From Planctomycetota bacterium (GTDB lineage Bacteria; Planctomycetota; UBA1135; GCA-002686595), in NCBI GenBank assembly GCA_020638855.1, contig JACKHT010000001.1, positions 558,001 through 622,000 on the forward strand: DNA of 64,000 bases, given 5' to 3'. A program made the translations under genes and the position numbers. Positions 57,061 to 64,000 of the stretch are shown in pieces (within the stretch, counting starts at the first letter, position 1; the number at the start of each line of letters is the position of its first letter). The notes under the pieces were generated by a model, which made no database searches, was not told the origin of the DNA, and saw only the letters and a list, made by a program, of their open reading frames with translations.

Positions 57061-58662
57061 ATGGCCGCATCCCACGATCGATTGGTTCTCGAACCGCACT
57101 TCACCGGCCAGCTGCGCGCCGATGCGATCGAAGCCCCTGGGACGCGCCAAGTCCGGTCCGCCCATTTTTCGCGCGTGGCACCCACCCGGGTGTCCGCACC
57201 CGAACTCCTAGCCTGGACCGCCGACCTAGCATCATCACTGGGCTTGCCCACCGATCCCAGCGCGGACCCGGGGCTGGCCGCCTTGCTCGCAGGTCAGGAG
57301 CTGTTTCCGGGGAGCGCGCCCTATGCCATGTGCTACGGCGGCCATCAATTCGGGCATTGGGCGGGCCAACTCGGTGACGGCCGCGCGATCAACCTCGGCG
57401 AACGGCGGGACGCCAATGGCGTCTTGCAAACCTTGCAACTCAAGGGCGCCGGCCCGACGCCCTATTCGCGCTCAGCCGACGGCTGGGCGGTGCTGCGCTC
57501 GTCGATCCGCGAGTTCTTGTGCAGCGAAGCCATGTTCCACCTGGGCGTCCCCACCACCCGCGCGCTGAGTTTGGTGCACACGGGCGATGCGGTGCTGCGC
57601 GACATGTTCTACGATGGCAACGCGCGCCATGAACCCGGCGCGGTGGTTTGCCGCGTGGCGCCGTCGTTTGTGCGCTTCGGCAATTTCGAAATCTTCGCTG
57701 CCCGAAACGAAGTAGCGCCCATGCGCGAACTGGCGGACTACGTGATCCGCGAACACTTCGCGCACCTACTGCCTGCCTCAGGCACGCTATCGAATTCCAC
57801 CTACCTAGCGTGGTTCCGCGAGGTTTGCGAGCGCACCGCGCAGATGCTCGTGCATTGGTCCCGCGTGGGATTCGTGCACGGGGTCATGAACACCGACAAC
57901 ATGTCGATCCTGGGGCTCACCATCGACTACGGTCCCTATGGTTGGCTGGAGGACTATGACCCGAGCTGGACCCCGAACACCACCGATGCGGGGGGACGAC
58001 GCTATGCCTTTGGCAACCAAGCGCAGATTGGGCTTTGGAACCTGCTCAAGCTGGCCAATGCGATCTTGCCCCTGGTGGAAGACGTCGAGGCGTTGCAGGA
58101 AGCGCTGGGATTCTTTTCGGAGATCTACGACCGTGGCTGGGAGACGATGATGGCCGCCAAGCTAGGGCTCGGATCCTGGGTGGAGAGCACCGACTCGGCT
58201 TTGACGGCTGAGTGGCTGCAGATCTTGGGACTCGCGGAGACCGATTGGACGCTGGTCCACCGCCGCTTGGCGCAGGTGCCGATCGCGGGAGGCGACTTCG
58301 AATCGGACTTGGCGACCTTGGCCCCCGCCTACTACCGGTCCGAGCAGTGCACACCCGCCTACCGGGAACGGTTGAAGACCTGGCTCGCCGCGTACCGCCA
58401 GCGCCTGAGGGCCGACGACCGGAGCAGCGCCGAGCGGCGCCAGGCGATGGACCGGGTCAACCCCAAGTACGTGCTGCGCAACTACTTAGCCCAATTGGCC
58501 ATCGATGCCGCCGAGCAGGGCGACCGCGTTCCGATCGAGCGCTTGCAAGCGCTGCTGCGAGACCCCTACGGCGAGCAACCCGATCAAGAATCCTACGCCG
58601 CCCGGCGCCCCGATTGGGCCCGGAATCGGGCGGGTTGCTCGATGCTTTCCTGCAGTTCTTGA
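57061..58662 (+). CDS. selO: SelO-family protein AMPylase
   Basis: This 533-aa protein belongs to the SelO/YdiU family, pseudokinases that transfer AMP to protein Ser/Thr/Tyr. Visible motifs are GGHQFGHWAGQLGDGRAI, LQLKGAGPTPYSRSADG (nucleotide loop with Lys), the catalytic-type region GFVHGVMNTDNMSILGLTIDYGP, and the redox C-terminus GCSMLSCSS, in which Cys replaces the selenocysteine of some eukaryotic forms. Length is typical. Its stop is followed within 2 nt by the ATP-grasp gene. Confidence 0.95.
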   Translation: MAASHDRLVLEPHFTGQLRADAIEAPGTRQVRSAHFSRVAPTRVSAPELLAWTADLASSLGLPTDPSADPGLAALLAGQELFPGSAPYAMCYGGHQFGHWAGQLGDGRAINLGERRDANGVLQTLQLKGAGPTPYSRSADGWAVLRSSIREFLCSEAMFHLGVPTTRALSLVHTGDAVLRDMFYDGNARHEPGAVVCRVAPSFVRFGNFEIFAARNEVAPMRELADYVIREHFAHLLPASGTLSNSTYLAWFREVCERTAQMLVHWSRVGFVHGVMNTDNMSILGLTIDYGPYGWLEDYDPSWTPNTTDAGGRRYAFGNQAQIGLWNLLKLANAILPLVEDVEALQEALGFFSEIYDRGWETMMAAKLGLGSWVESTDSALTAEWLQILGLAETDWTLVHRRLAQVPIAGGDFESDLATLAPAYYRSEQCTPAYRERLKTWLAAYRQRLRADDRSSAERRQAMDRVNPKYVLRNYLAQLAIDAAEQGDRVPIERLQALLRDPYGEQPDQESYAARRPDWARNRAGCSMLSCSS

Positions 58663-58664
58663 CG

Positions 58665-59579
58665 ATGAATCGCACCCCCATCGCCTTCCTCTCCGCTGAC
58701 TGCATGCAGGCCAGCTCTCCCAATCGGCGCGCGGACCACTGGGAGCACGACCTCGAGTACACCGAGCTCGCGCGCGGTTGCGCGGAAGCCGGCCTGCGGC
58801 TCGATACGGTGATTTGGAACCGGGCCGATTGGAACCCTAGCGACTATGCCGCGATCGTCGTGGGGACGACCTGGGACTATGCGCAACAACCCGAGGCCTT
58901 CCTGCTGCGGCTCCGCGAATTGGAGCAAGCGGCACCGCTGCACAATTCGTCGGCGCTGATTACGTGGAATTCGCACAAGGCCTACCTGCGCGACTTGGAG
59001 CGCGATGGTGCGACCGTGGTGCCGACCCTTTGGCGCGCTGCCGCCGACGAGCAGAGCTTGCGCGACGCGTTCGATGCGCTCGATTGCGAGGAGATCGTCG
59101 TGAAACCCCAAGTCGGCGCAGGAGCTTGGCGCCAAGCCCGCATCCGTCGCGGCGATGCCTGGCCTGCGCCCGAGGAACTCCCGCCCGATGCATGCATGGT
59201 GCAGCCCTTCTTGCCCGCTTCGGCCGAAGGAGAGTATTCCTTCGTGTTTTTCGGCGGCGAATTCTCGCACTGCGCGCTCAAGGTTCCAGCCCAGGGCGAT
59301 TACCGCGTGCAATCGCTGTACGGGGCCAAGGAACGACCCCACGTGCCTAGCCGAGAGGAACGCCGATTGGCCCAGGAAATCCTGGGGTACGTCCCGGAAA
59401 TCCCGCTCTACGCGCGGGTCGACATGATGCGCGACTTGCAGGGCCATTTGGCCCTGATGGAGTTGGAGCTGATCGAACCGTACCTCTATCCCGAACAGGG
59501 ACCCGGAATGGGCACCGTGTTTGCACGGGCCCTTCGGGGCGTTTTGGGTAGAACTCGCCCGCAAGGACGCACATCATGA
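58665..59579 (+). CDS. ATP-grasp protein (RimK-like)
   Basis: The start at 58665 gives a 304-aa protein; the frame further upstream only overlaps selO. It has an N-terminal Rossmann-like part (IVVGTTWDYAQQ), an ATP-grasp central section with the nucleotide Lys in EEIVVKPQVGAG, VQPFLPASAEGEYSFVFFGGEFSH and the metal site MELELIEPYLYP. RimK-like enzymes ligate amino acids or make peptide-like bonds; the substrate is unknown. It is 2 nt from selO and overlaps the next gene by 4 nt, so the three are one unit. Confidence 0.85.
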   Translation: MNRTPIAFLSADCMQASSPNRRADHWEHDLEYTELARGCAEAGLRLDTVIWNRADWNPSDYAAIVVGTTWDYAQQPEAFLLRLRELEQAAPLHNSSALITWNSHKAYLRDLERDGATVVPTLWRAAADEQSLRDAFDALDCEEIVVKPQVGAGAWRQARIRRGDAWPAPEELPPDACMVQPFLPASAEGEYSFVFFGGEFSHCALKVPAQGDYRVQSLYGAKERPHVPSREERRLAQEILGYVPEIPLYARVDMMRDLQGHLALMELELIEPYLYPEQGPGMGTVFARALRGVLGRTRPQGRTS

Positions 59580-59902
59580 AGAAGGCCACCCACGCTACCG
59601 ACCGCAGCACGCTGCGCGACTTCCGACAGATCATGAATGTGGGCCCGGCCATGGCGGGTGACTTTCGGCGGATGAAGCTGGATTCCCCGCAAGCCCTGAT
59701 CGGTCGCGATCCCTTGGCCTTGTATGCGGAGTTGTGCCAGGTGGACCGAACGTTCCATGATCCTTGCGTCCTCGACACATTGATCGCCGTGGTGGCCTAC
59801 ATGGATGGGGCCCCACCCTTGGCTTGGTGGAGCTATACCGTGGAGCGCAAGCGGCGCTTCGGCCCCCAGGTGGAAGCCTTGCGGGCTCAGTTTGGAGCCT
59901 GA
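59576..59902 (+). CDS. Cdd1-like helix-hairpin-helix protein
   Basis: This 108-aa protein has the pathogenicity-locus Cdd1 (PF11731-type) pattern: LRDFRQIMNVGPAMAGDF, LIGRDPLALYAELC and HDPCVLDTLIAVV, ending in AWWSYTVERKRRFG. It contains a helix-hairpin-helix-like segment (NVGPAMAGDF), which suggests nucleic-acid contact. Members are sometimes called mitomycin resistance proteins without proof. It overlaps the ATP-grasp stop by 4 nt. Confidence 0.75.
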   Translation: MKKATHATDRSTLRDFRQIMNVGPAMAGDFRRMKLDSPQALIGRDPLALYAELCQVDRTFHDPCVLDTLIAVVAYMDGAPPLAWWSYTVERKRRFGPQVEALRAQFGA

Positions 59903-60025
59903 TCGAAAATCTCCCTGTTCGCGCCAAACCGCGCGCCAAGGTGTCCGTTGGATGGGTAGGAGATCGACGAAGTGCCCCAGAGGGGCCCCGGTCTTTTCCG
60001 CTGTATCCATACCAAGGAGACCCCG

Positions 60026-60715
60026 TTGGAACCGTCCAAACCCGCTCAGCTTCGCATCCAAACCCCCTGCCCCAAGGCCTGGAACCAAATGCAGGGCGAC
60101 GGAGCCAAGCGCTTTTGCGACCAATGCCAGCTGCACGTCCACAACAGCGAAGCCCTGACCCGCAGCGAAGCCGAAGCACTTGTGCGCTCCTCCGAGGAGC
60201 GGGTCTGCATGCGCCTCGTGATCGATGCAACGGGTCAGCCTAAGTTTCGGGCCGAACCAGAAGCGCAGCCCCCGGGACGGCTGCGCGCAGCAGGCTTGGC
60301 CTTCGCGGCCGCTGGCGTCCTGGCCGCCTGCCAACCCACGCCCCAAGCCCCGCCCAACCATGCACCGGGCAAGACCGGCCAGACTTCGAATCCAGCGGAC
60401 CCCGCCCCCGACTGCGAAAAGCCCGTCTCGGATGCCGGGGTTTGGATCGATTTCGGCGCAGCTTCCGAGGATCCCGAAGGTGAGCAGGCCCTCATGGGTG
60501 ACGTCATCCTCCAGGGGGAAGTCGAGTACGTGGAACCCGAAGCACCGAAAACTCCCGAGGAAACGCCGATTGGGGCGCTTTCCGACACCCGTTTTGAGCC
60601 CGTAGAGGTTCCGACGAAGCACATGCTGGGCAAGGTGATCATGCACAGCCCCGATCCAGTCCTCCCCGAAACCAAAGAGATCCCCCTGGACGGCGCTACC
60701 CGCCCGAAGGAGTAG
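60026..60715 (+). CDS. Protein with N-terminal Cys-motif domain and an internal anchor
   Basis: A TTG at 60026 is the likely start: AAGGAG at 60013-60018 lies 7 nt before it, one of few strong ribosome binding sites in the window. The 229-aa protein begins with a small domain having C-x4-W-x2-M and C-x2-C (PCPKAWNQMQ, RFCDQCQLHVHN), likely zinc- or iron-binding and seen in Planctomycetota and Bacteroidota proteins. A hydrophobic segment follows (about 83-100, AAGLAFAAAGVLAAC), then an acidic Pro-rich tail. The anchor suggests one domain inside and the tail outside the membrane. Function is unknown. Confidence 0.75.
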   Translation: MEPSKPAQLRIQTPCPKAWNQMQGDGAKRFCDQCQLHVHNSEALTRSEAEALVRSSEERVCMRLVIDATGQPKFRAEPEAQPPGRLRAAGLAFAAAGVLAACQPTPQAPPNHAPGKTGQTSNPADPAPDCEKPVSDAGVWIDFGAASEDPEGEQALMGDVILQGEVEYVEPEAPKTPEETPIGALSDTRFEPVEVPTKHMLGKVIMHSPDPVLPETKEIPLDGATRPKE

Positions 60716-60779
60716 GCAGGGGCCCGAGAATCCGGCCTTAGGGCGCATCCGGACGGGGTGCGGGGCCGAAGGACACCCT

Positions 60780-61937
60780 ATGAAGAACTCACTTTGGGTA
60801 GCCCTGTCGTGGATTCCGCTCGTCTTGGGCGCCTGCACCTTCGGCAACGGCGTCAACGTGGCCCAGGAGGGTTCCGTGGACGTCTACTCCCAGAAGGTGA
60901 AGACGCTCGAGGGGGAGCCCGCCCCCTTGGACCGCTACCGCGGCAAGGTCGCGCTGATCGTCAACACCGCCAGCAAGTGCGGCTACACCCCCCAGTACGA
61001 GGGGCTGCAGACCCTGTTTGAGCGCTACAAGGACCAAGGATTCGTGGTCCTCGGCTTCCCCAGCAACGACTTCATGGACCAGGAACCGGGCACGCCCGGT
61101 GAGATCCGCGCCTTCTGCACGGAGAACTACGGGGTCACCTTCCCCATGTTCGAAAAGGTGAAGGTCAAGGACGGCGAAGGCCAAAGCGAGCTCTACAAAC
61201 TCCTAGGCGGAGCCGCAGGCACGCTGCCTAGCTGGAACTTCGGCAAGTACCTGGTCAACCAAAACGGCCAAGTCGTCAAGTTCTTCGGCACTCGGACCAA
61301 GCCGCTCGATTCCGAAATCACCTCGGCCATCGAGGCCCTTTTGTCGGGCAAGCAATCCGCCATGCTCGCCGCGGGCGTGGCCCAGGCGCAAACCGACGGC
61401 AAGCCCCAGGACCCGGCCGCGACCGGACCGCTGATCCAACTCGAAAAGGCCTACGCCGATTTCCCGGTCGATGTGCCCACCGCGGGCAAGCAGCTCAAAC
61501 TGAATGGCAGCGCCCTGTGCGAATGGGGTGTGCTCGGCTTCGACCTGTATCGCGGCGCACTTTACGCCGAGCGGCCGAGCAAGGATGCCAACGCGCTGAT
61601 GACGGTCGATCAAACCCTGATGGTCTACCTGTACTTCGTGCGTTCGCTGTCCAGCTCGCAGTTGCAAGATGCGTTCCGCGCCTCCGCGCACTACCAGGTG
61701 GGCAAGGAGAGTCCGCTGGAGAGCCAGCTGCAGACCCTCTTGGGGTGGATGCGCGATGTGAAGAAGGGTGACGCGTTGGCCTTCGTAGCGAGCCCCCAAG
61801 GCGCGCTGAAAGGCTTCTACAACGGCCAGCCGCTGGGCACGATCGAGAGCCCCGATTTCACCAAGCTCTTCGTGAAGTTGTACTTGGGCAACAAGCCCCC
61901 CACCGAAGCGCTCAAGAAGGGCATGCTGGGCGCCTGA
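60780..61937 (+). CDS. Secreted glutathione peroxidase fused to a chalcone-isomerase-like domain
   Basis: The ATG at 60780 has a GAAGGA ribosome binding site. A signal peptide (lipobox-like LGAC at 16-19) suggests a lipoprotein. Residues about 32-195 are a glutathione peroxidase: catalytic Cys67 in ASKCGYT, Gln101 in DQEPG, and Trp-Asn in LPSWNFGKYLV complete the tetrad; FCTENYGVTFPMF is intact. A second domain (about 220-380, LNGSALCEWGVLGFDLYRGALY and LYLGNKPPTEALKKGMLG) has the pattern of chalcone-isomerase-like proteins, which bind fatty acids or have unknown roles. The fusion suggests lipid peroxide handling (inference). It ends 7 nt before the convergent decarboxylase stop. Confidence 0.87.
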   Translation: MKNSLWVALSWIPLVLGACTFGNGVNVAQEGSVDVYSQKVKTLEGEPAPLDRYRGKVALIVNTASKCGYTPQYEGLQTLFERYKDQGFVVLGFPSNDFMDQEPGTPGEIRAFCTENYGVTFPMFEKVKVKDGEGQSELYKLLGGAAGTLPSWNFGKYLVNQNGQVVKFFGTRTKPLDSEITSAIEALLSGKQSAMLAAGVAQAQTDGKPQDPAATGPLIQLEKAYADFPVDVPTAGKQLKLNGSALCEWGVLGFDLYRGALYAERPSKDANALMTVDQTLMVYLYFVRSLSSSQLQDAFRASAHYQVGKESPLESQLQTLLGWMRDVKKGDALAFVASPQGALKGFYNGQPLGTIESPDFTKLFVKLYLGNKPPTEALKKGMLGA

Positions 61938-61944
61938 GCGCGTC

Positions 61945-63381
61945 CTACGGCTGGGCCAACGGCTGGTCCAGCAGCTGGTACAACAGATGGTCCAATCGGG
62001 CTAGGTCCGTCATGGGGTGGATCAAGGTCGTGCGCAGGTACACGCGCCCGCCCAGAGTGGTTTGCACCAGATAGAAATCCCCCTGATCGACCACCGCTTG
62101 GCGAATCTGGCGTTGGAACGCATTTTGCGACTCGAGCGATCCCTCGATCTTGCGCCGGAAGCAAACGATGTTGGCCTGCGGTTCGGTCGCCAACTCGAAG
62201 TCGGAACTCGACCGAATGCGCTCGGCGAATCCCTGGGCCAAATCACACATGCGCTCCATGTACTCGGCAAAGAACGCCGTTCCATAGGTCCGGAGCAATA
62301 GGTAGGCCGTAGCCCCCAGGCCACGCTTGGTGCACTCCAAGGTCCGCTGCCCGAGGTTGAACCATTGCACGGCGGGGTCCTCTCCCGCAAACAGGTAGCT
62401 CGCTTCCTGGTGGAACGCTTCGTAGCTGCGGCGTCCGTCGCGGTACAAGACCGCCGTGACCAGGGCGGGCATCAGCATCATCTTGTGCAGGTCCCACACG
62501 AGCGAATCGGCCCGTTCGACCCCGGCCAAGCGTGCTCGCAGGCGGTCGCTCAACAGGAACGAAGCCCCGTGCGCCCCGTCCACGTGCAGCCACAAGCCGT
62601 ACTCCTCGCAGAAGTCGGCAATGGGTTCGATCGGATCGAAGGACCCCGTCGAAGTGGTACAAGCGCTGGCCACGACGGCGATCACGCGCCGCCCGGTGGC
62701 CTGCGCGCGCTGCAAGGCCGGCAGCAGCGCCTCCGGCCGCAAGCGATAGCGCTCGTCGACCTCGACCTCCACCAGCCCCGCGCGTCCCCACCCCATCAAC
62801 CGCACCGCGCGGTCAACGCAGTAGTGGTTTTGCGCCGAAGCCAGGATCGCGAGGGGTTCGCGGTTGCCTTCGGTCCATGCGTCGTATCCGGCCATCGCCT
62901 GGCGCGCCGCAAGCAGCGCGGTCAGGTTGCCCACCGATCCGCCATGGGTCAGGATGCCATCGGCCTCCGCGCCCCACCCGACCGCTTGGCACAGCCGCCG
63001 GACCACGCGCTGTTCGAAAATCACGTTGGCTGGGCCCATGTCGTAGACCGCCATGCCGTTGTTGAGCAGCGCCGAGACCATCTCGCCCAACCCCGCCAGG
63101 GGCAACGGCGGCGCAACTTGGTGGCCGACGTAGCCGGGATGGTGCAAGTGGTGGGCTAGGCGCAACGCCTCGCCGAACCAGTCGACCGGATCCCCAGCGG
63201 GTCCCGCTCCGATGCGACCAGCCAGCAGACGGTCCACCTCGTCCGGCGACTTGCCGTGCAAGACCGGCCCGCCCTTGCCCGCCAACTGGTCGGCAAGGTA
63301 CTGCGCCAACATGTCCACCACGCGGTGGCCTGCGGCGCGAAACGCTTCCGGATCGTAGGCCCCCGCAATCGTATCAGCCAC
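61945..63381 (-). CDS. PLP-dependent amino acid/aromatic decarboxylase
   Basis: The start is a GTG at 63381 with an AAGGGA ribosome binding site 7 nt upstream; a TTG start at 63417 is less likely. The 478-aa enzyme has the group II decarboxylase motifs: HPGYVGHQVAP, THGGSVGNLTALLAAR (PLP phosphate contact), WLHVDGAHGASF (Asp for the pyridine nitrogen) and the PLP-Lys in WDLHKMMLMP. It decarboxylates an amino acid such as aromatic, glutamate-like or diaminobutyrate types; substrate is undetermined. Its start overlaps the DUF885 stop by 8 nt, so they are coupled. Confidence 0.9.
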   Translation of the reverse strand: MADTIAGAYDPEAFRAAGHRVVDMLAQYLADQLAGKGGPVLHGKSPDEVDRLLAGRIGAGPAGDPVDWFGEALRLAHHLHHPGYVGHQVAPPLPLAGLGEMVSALLNNGMAVYDMGPANVIFEQRVVRRLCQAVGWGAEADGILTHGGSVGNLTALLAARQAMAGYDAWTEGNREPLAILASAQNHYCVDRAVRLMGWGRAGLVEVEVDERYRLRPEALLPALQRAQATGRRVIAVVASACTTSTGSFDPIEPIADFCEEYGLWLHVDGAHGASFLLSDRLRARLAGVERADSLVWDLHKMMLMPALVTAVLYRDGRRSYEAFHQEASYLFAGEDPAVQWFNLGQRTLECTKRGLGATAYLLLRTYGTAFFAEYMERMCDLAQGFAERIRSSSDFELATEPQANIVCFRRKIEGSLESQNAFQRQIRQAVVDQGDFYLVQTTLGGRVYLRTTLIHPMTDLARLDHLLYQLLDQPLAQP

Positions 63382-64000
63382 GCAAGCTTCCCTTGGCTTT
63401 GGCCTGGCGCAAGGCAACCCACTCGTGCACGCGTTCCTCGAGGATGTCGAGCGGCACGGGCCCCGAGAGCAGGATCACGTCATGGAAATCGCGTAAGTCA
63501 AAGGCCTCCCCCAGCTGCGTCTCCGCATACGCGCGCAGTTCCATGATGCGCAGCTTGCCGATTTGGTACGCGGTCGCTTGCCCCGGCATCACGATGTAGC
63601 GCTCGACGGCCTTGCGGCAGTCGCCCGATGGGTTGGGGGTGTTCTCTTCGAGGTAGGCGATCGCCTCCTCACGGGTCCAGCGCTTGTGGTGGATGCCGGT
63701 GTCCACGACCAGGCGGCAGGCGCGCCACAACTCCATGGCGAGCCGCCCGAAGTCGGACATCGGATCGCGGTAGCAGCCCATCTCCTTGGGCAACCACTCG
63801 GAATACAGCCCCCAGCCTTCGGAATAGGCGGTGTAGCCACCAAACTTGCGGAAGCGGGGCACACCGACGAGCTCCTGCGCGATCGCGATCTGCAAGTGGT
63901 GCCCCGGAATGCCCTCGTGGTAGGCCAAGGCCTCCATCTGATAGCGCGGCATGTCCGCCATGTTGTAGAGATTGGCGTAGTAGACGCCTGGGCGCGATCC
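63374..64000 (-). CDS. DUF885-family protein, truncated by the window edge
   Basis: Only the C-terminal 208 residues are present; the frame runs through the right edge (YYANLYNMADMPRY from 63982). The motif ALAYHEGIPGHHLQ marks the DUF885 family, with HExxH-like zinc chemistry suggesting a peptidase or amidase. Other conserved pieces are YTAYSEGWGLYSEWL and the MPGQATAYQIGKLRI segment. It precedes and overlaps the decarboxylase gene by 8 nt. Confidence 0.85.
   Translation of the reverse strand, partial: GSRPGVYYANLYNMADMPRYQMEALAYHEGIPGHHLQIAIAQELVGVPRFRKFGGYTAYSEGWGLYSEWLPKEMGCYRDPMSDFGRLAMELWRACRLVVDTGIHHKRWTREEAIAYLEENTPNPSGDCRKAVERYIVMPGQATAYQIGKLRIMELRAYAETQLGEAFDLRDFHDVILLSGPVPLDILEERVHEWVALRQAKAKGSLRG

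Noticed and set aside
58636..58662. Selenocysteine in SelO
   Set aside because: The C-terminus uses ordinary Cys codons (CSMLSCSS); there is no in-frame TGA before the stop.

Overview
The window is GC-rich bacterial chromosome with dense coding on both strands. No rRNA or other lineage marker is present, so taxonomy is inferred. The gene set suits a Planctomycetota-like bacterium with a Gram-negative envelope: secreted FG-GAP and beta-propeller-like proteins, a Ser/Thr kinase with TPRs, a MoxR/DUF58/VWA (Bat) operon, an ECF sigma/anti-sigma pair, TonB-dependent uptake and RND efflux. Many start codons lack a Shine-Dalgarno sequence and sit behind C-rich leaders. Three genes have a TANNNT box exactly 6 nt before the ATG, which suggests leaderless transcripts.

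Region by region. 1-14.4 kb: secreted or envelope proteins of unknown role, a TPR/purple acid phosphatase gene broken by one in-frame TAA, a small lipoprotein, a glutaredoxin, a FUN14-like membrane protein, YciH (SUI1), a kinase-TolB-like-TPR protein ending at a textbook terminator, and an alpha/beta hydrolase. 15.4-25.5 kb: an import module made of a TonB-dependent receptor, a lipoprotein binding protein, a FecCD/BtuC-type permease and an ATPase. The energising cassette TPR-ExbB-ExbD-TonB follows, its genes joined by 4-nt ATGA overlaps; a 13-bp minisatellite lies between the two halves. 26.2-36 kb: an Na+/solute symporter, a GlsB-like protein, a secreted amidohydrolase, a methyltransferase and an RND efflux pair. 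35.9-38.7 kb: a DEDDh exonuclease fused to a WYL-like domain, then typA with a clear promoter and terminator. 38.7-44.3 kb: an ECF sigma factor, its very large anti-sigma factor and a secreted protein (tightly packed operon), then an RMD1/DUF155 protein.

44.6-47.0 kb: tRNA-Gly(CCC) followed by a lower-GC accessory patch. It holds small orphan genes, an IS66 transposase remnant next to an inverted duplication, and what looks like a toxin C-terminus overlapping an immunity-like gene. 47.0-56.8 kb: a Bat-type operon read leftward (MoxR, DUF58, BatD-like, BatA, BatB, TPR protein, 1301-aa protein). 57.0-64 kb: SelO, ATP-grasp and Cdd1-like genes tightly packed, a cysteine-motif lipoprotein-like gene, a glutathione peroxidase fused to a chalcone-isomerase-like domain, a PLP decarboxylase, and a DUF885 gene cut by the window edge.

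Strongest leads: the exonuclease-WYL fusion, the GPx-CHI fusion, the single-codon lesion in the phosphatase, the leaderless promoters, the toxin/IS66 patch beside the tRNA, and the SelO-ATP-grasp-Cdd1 cluster. No single set of genes is clearly a new defence or metabolic system.
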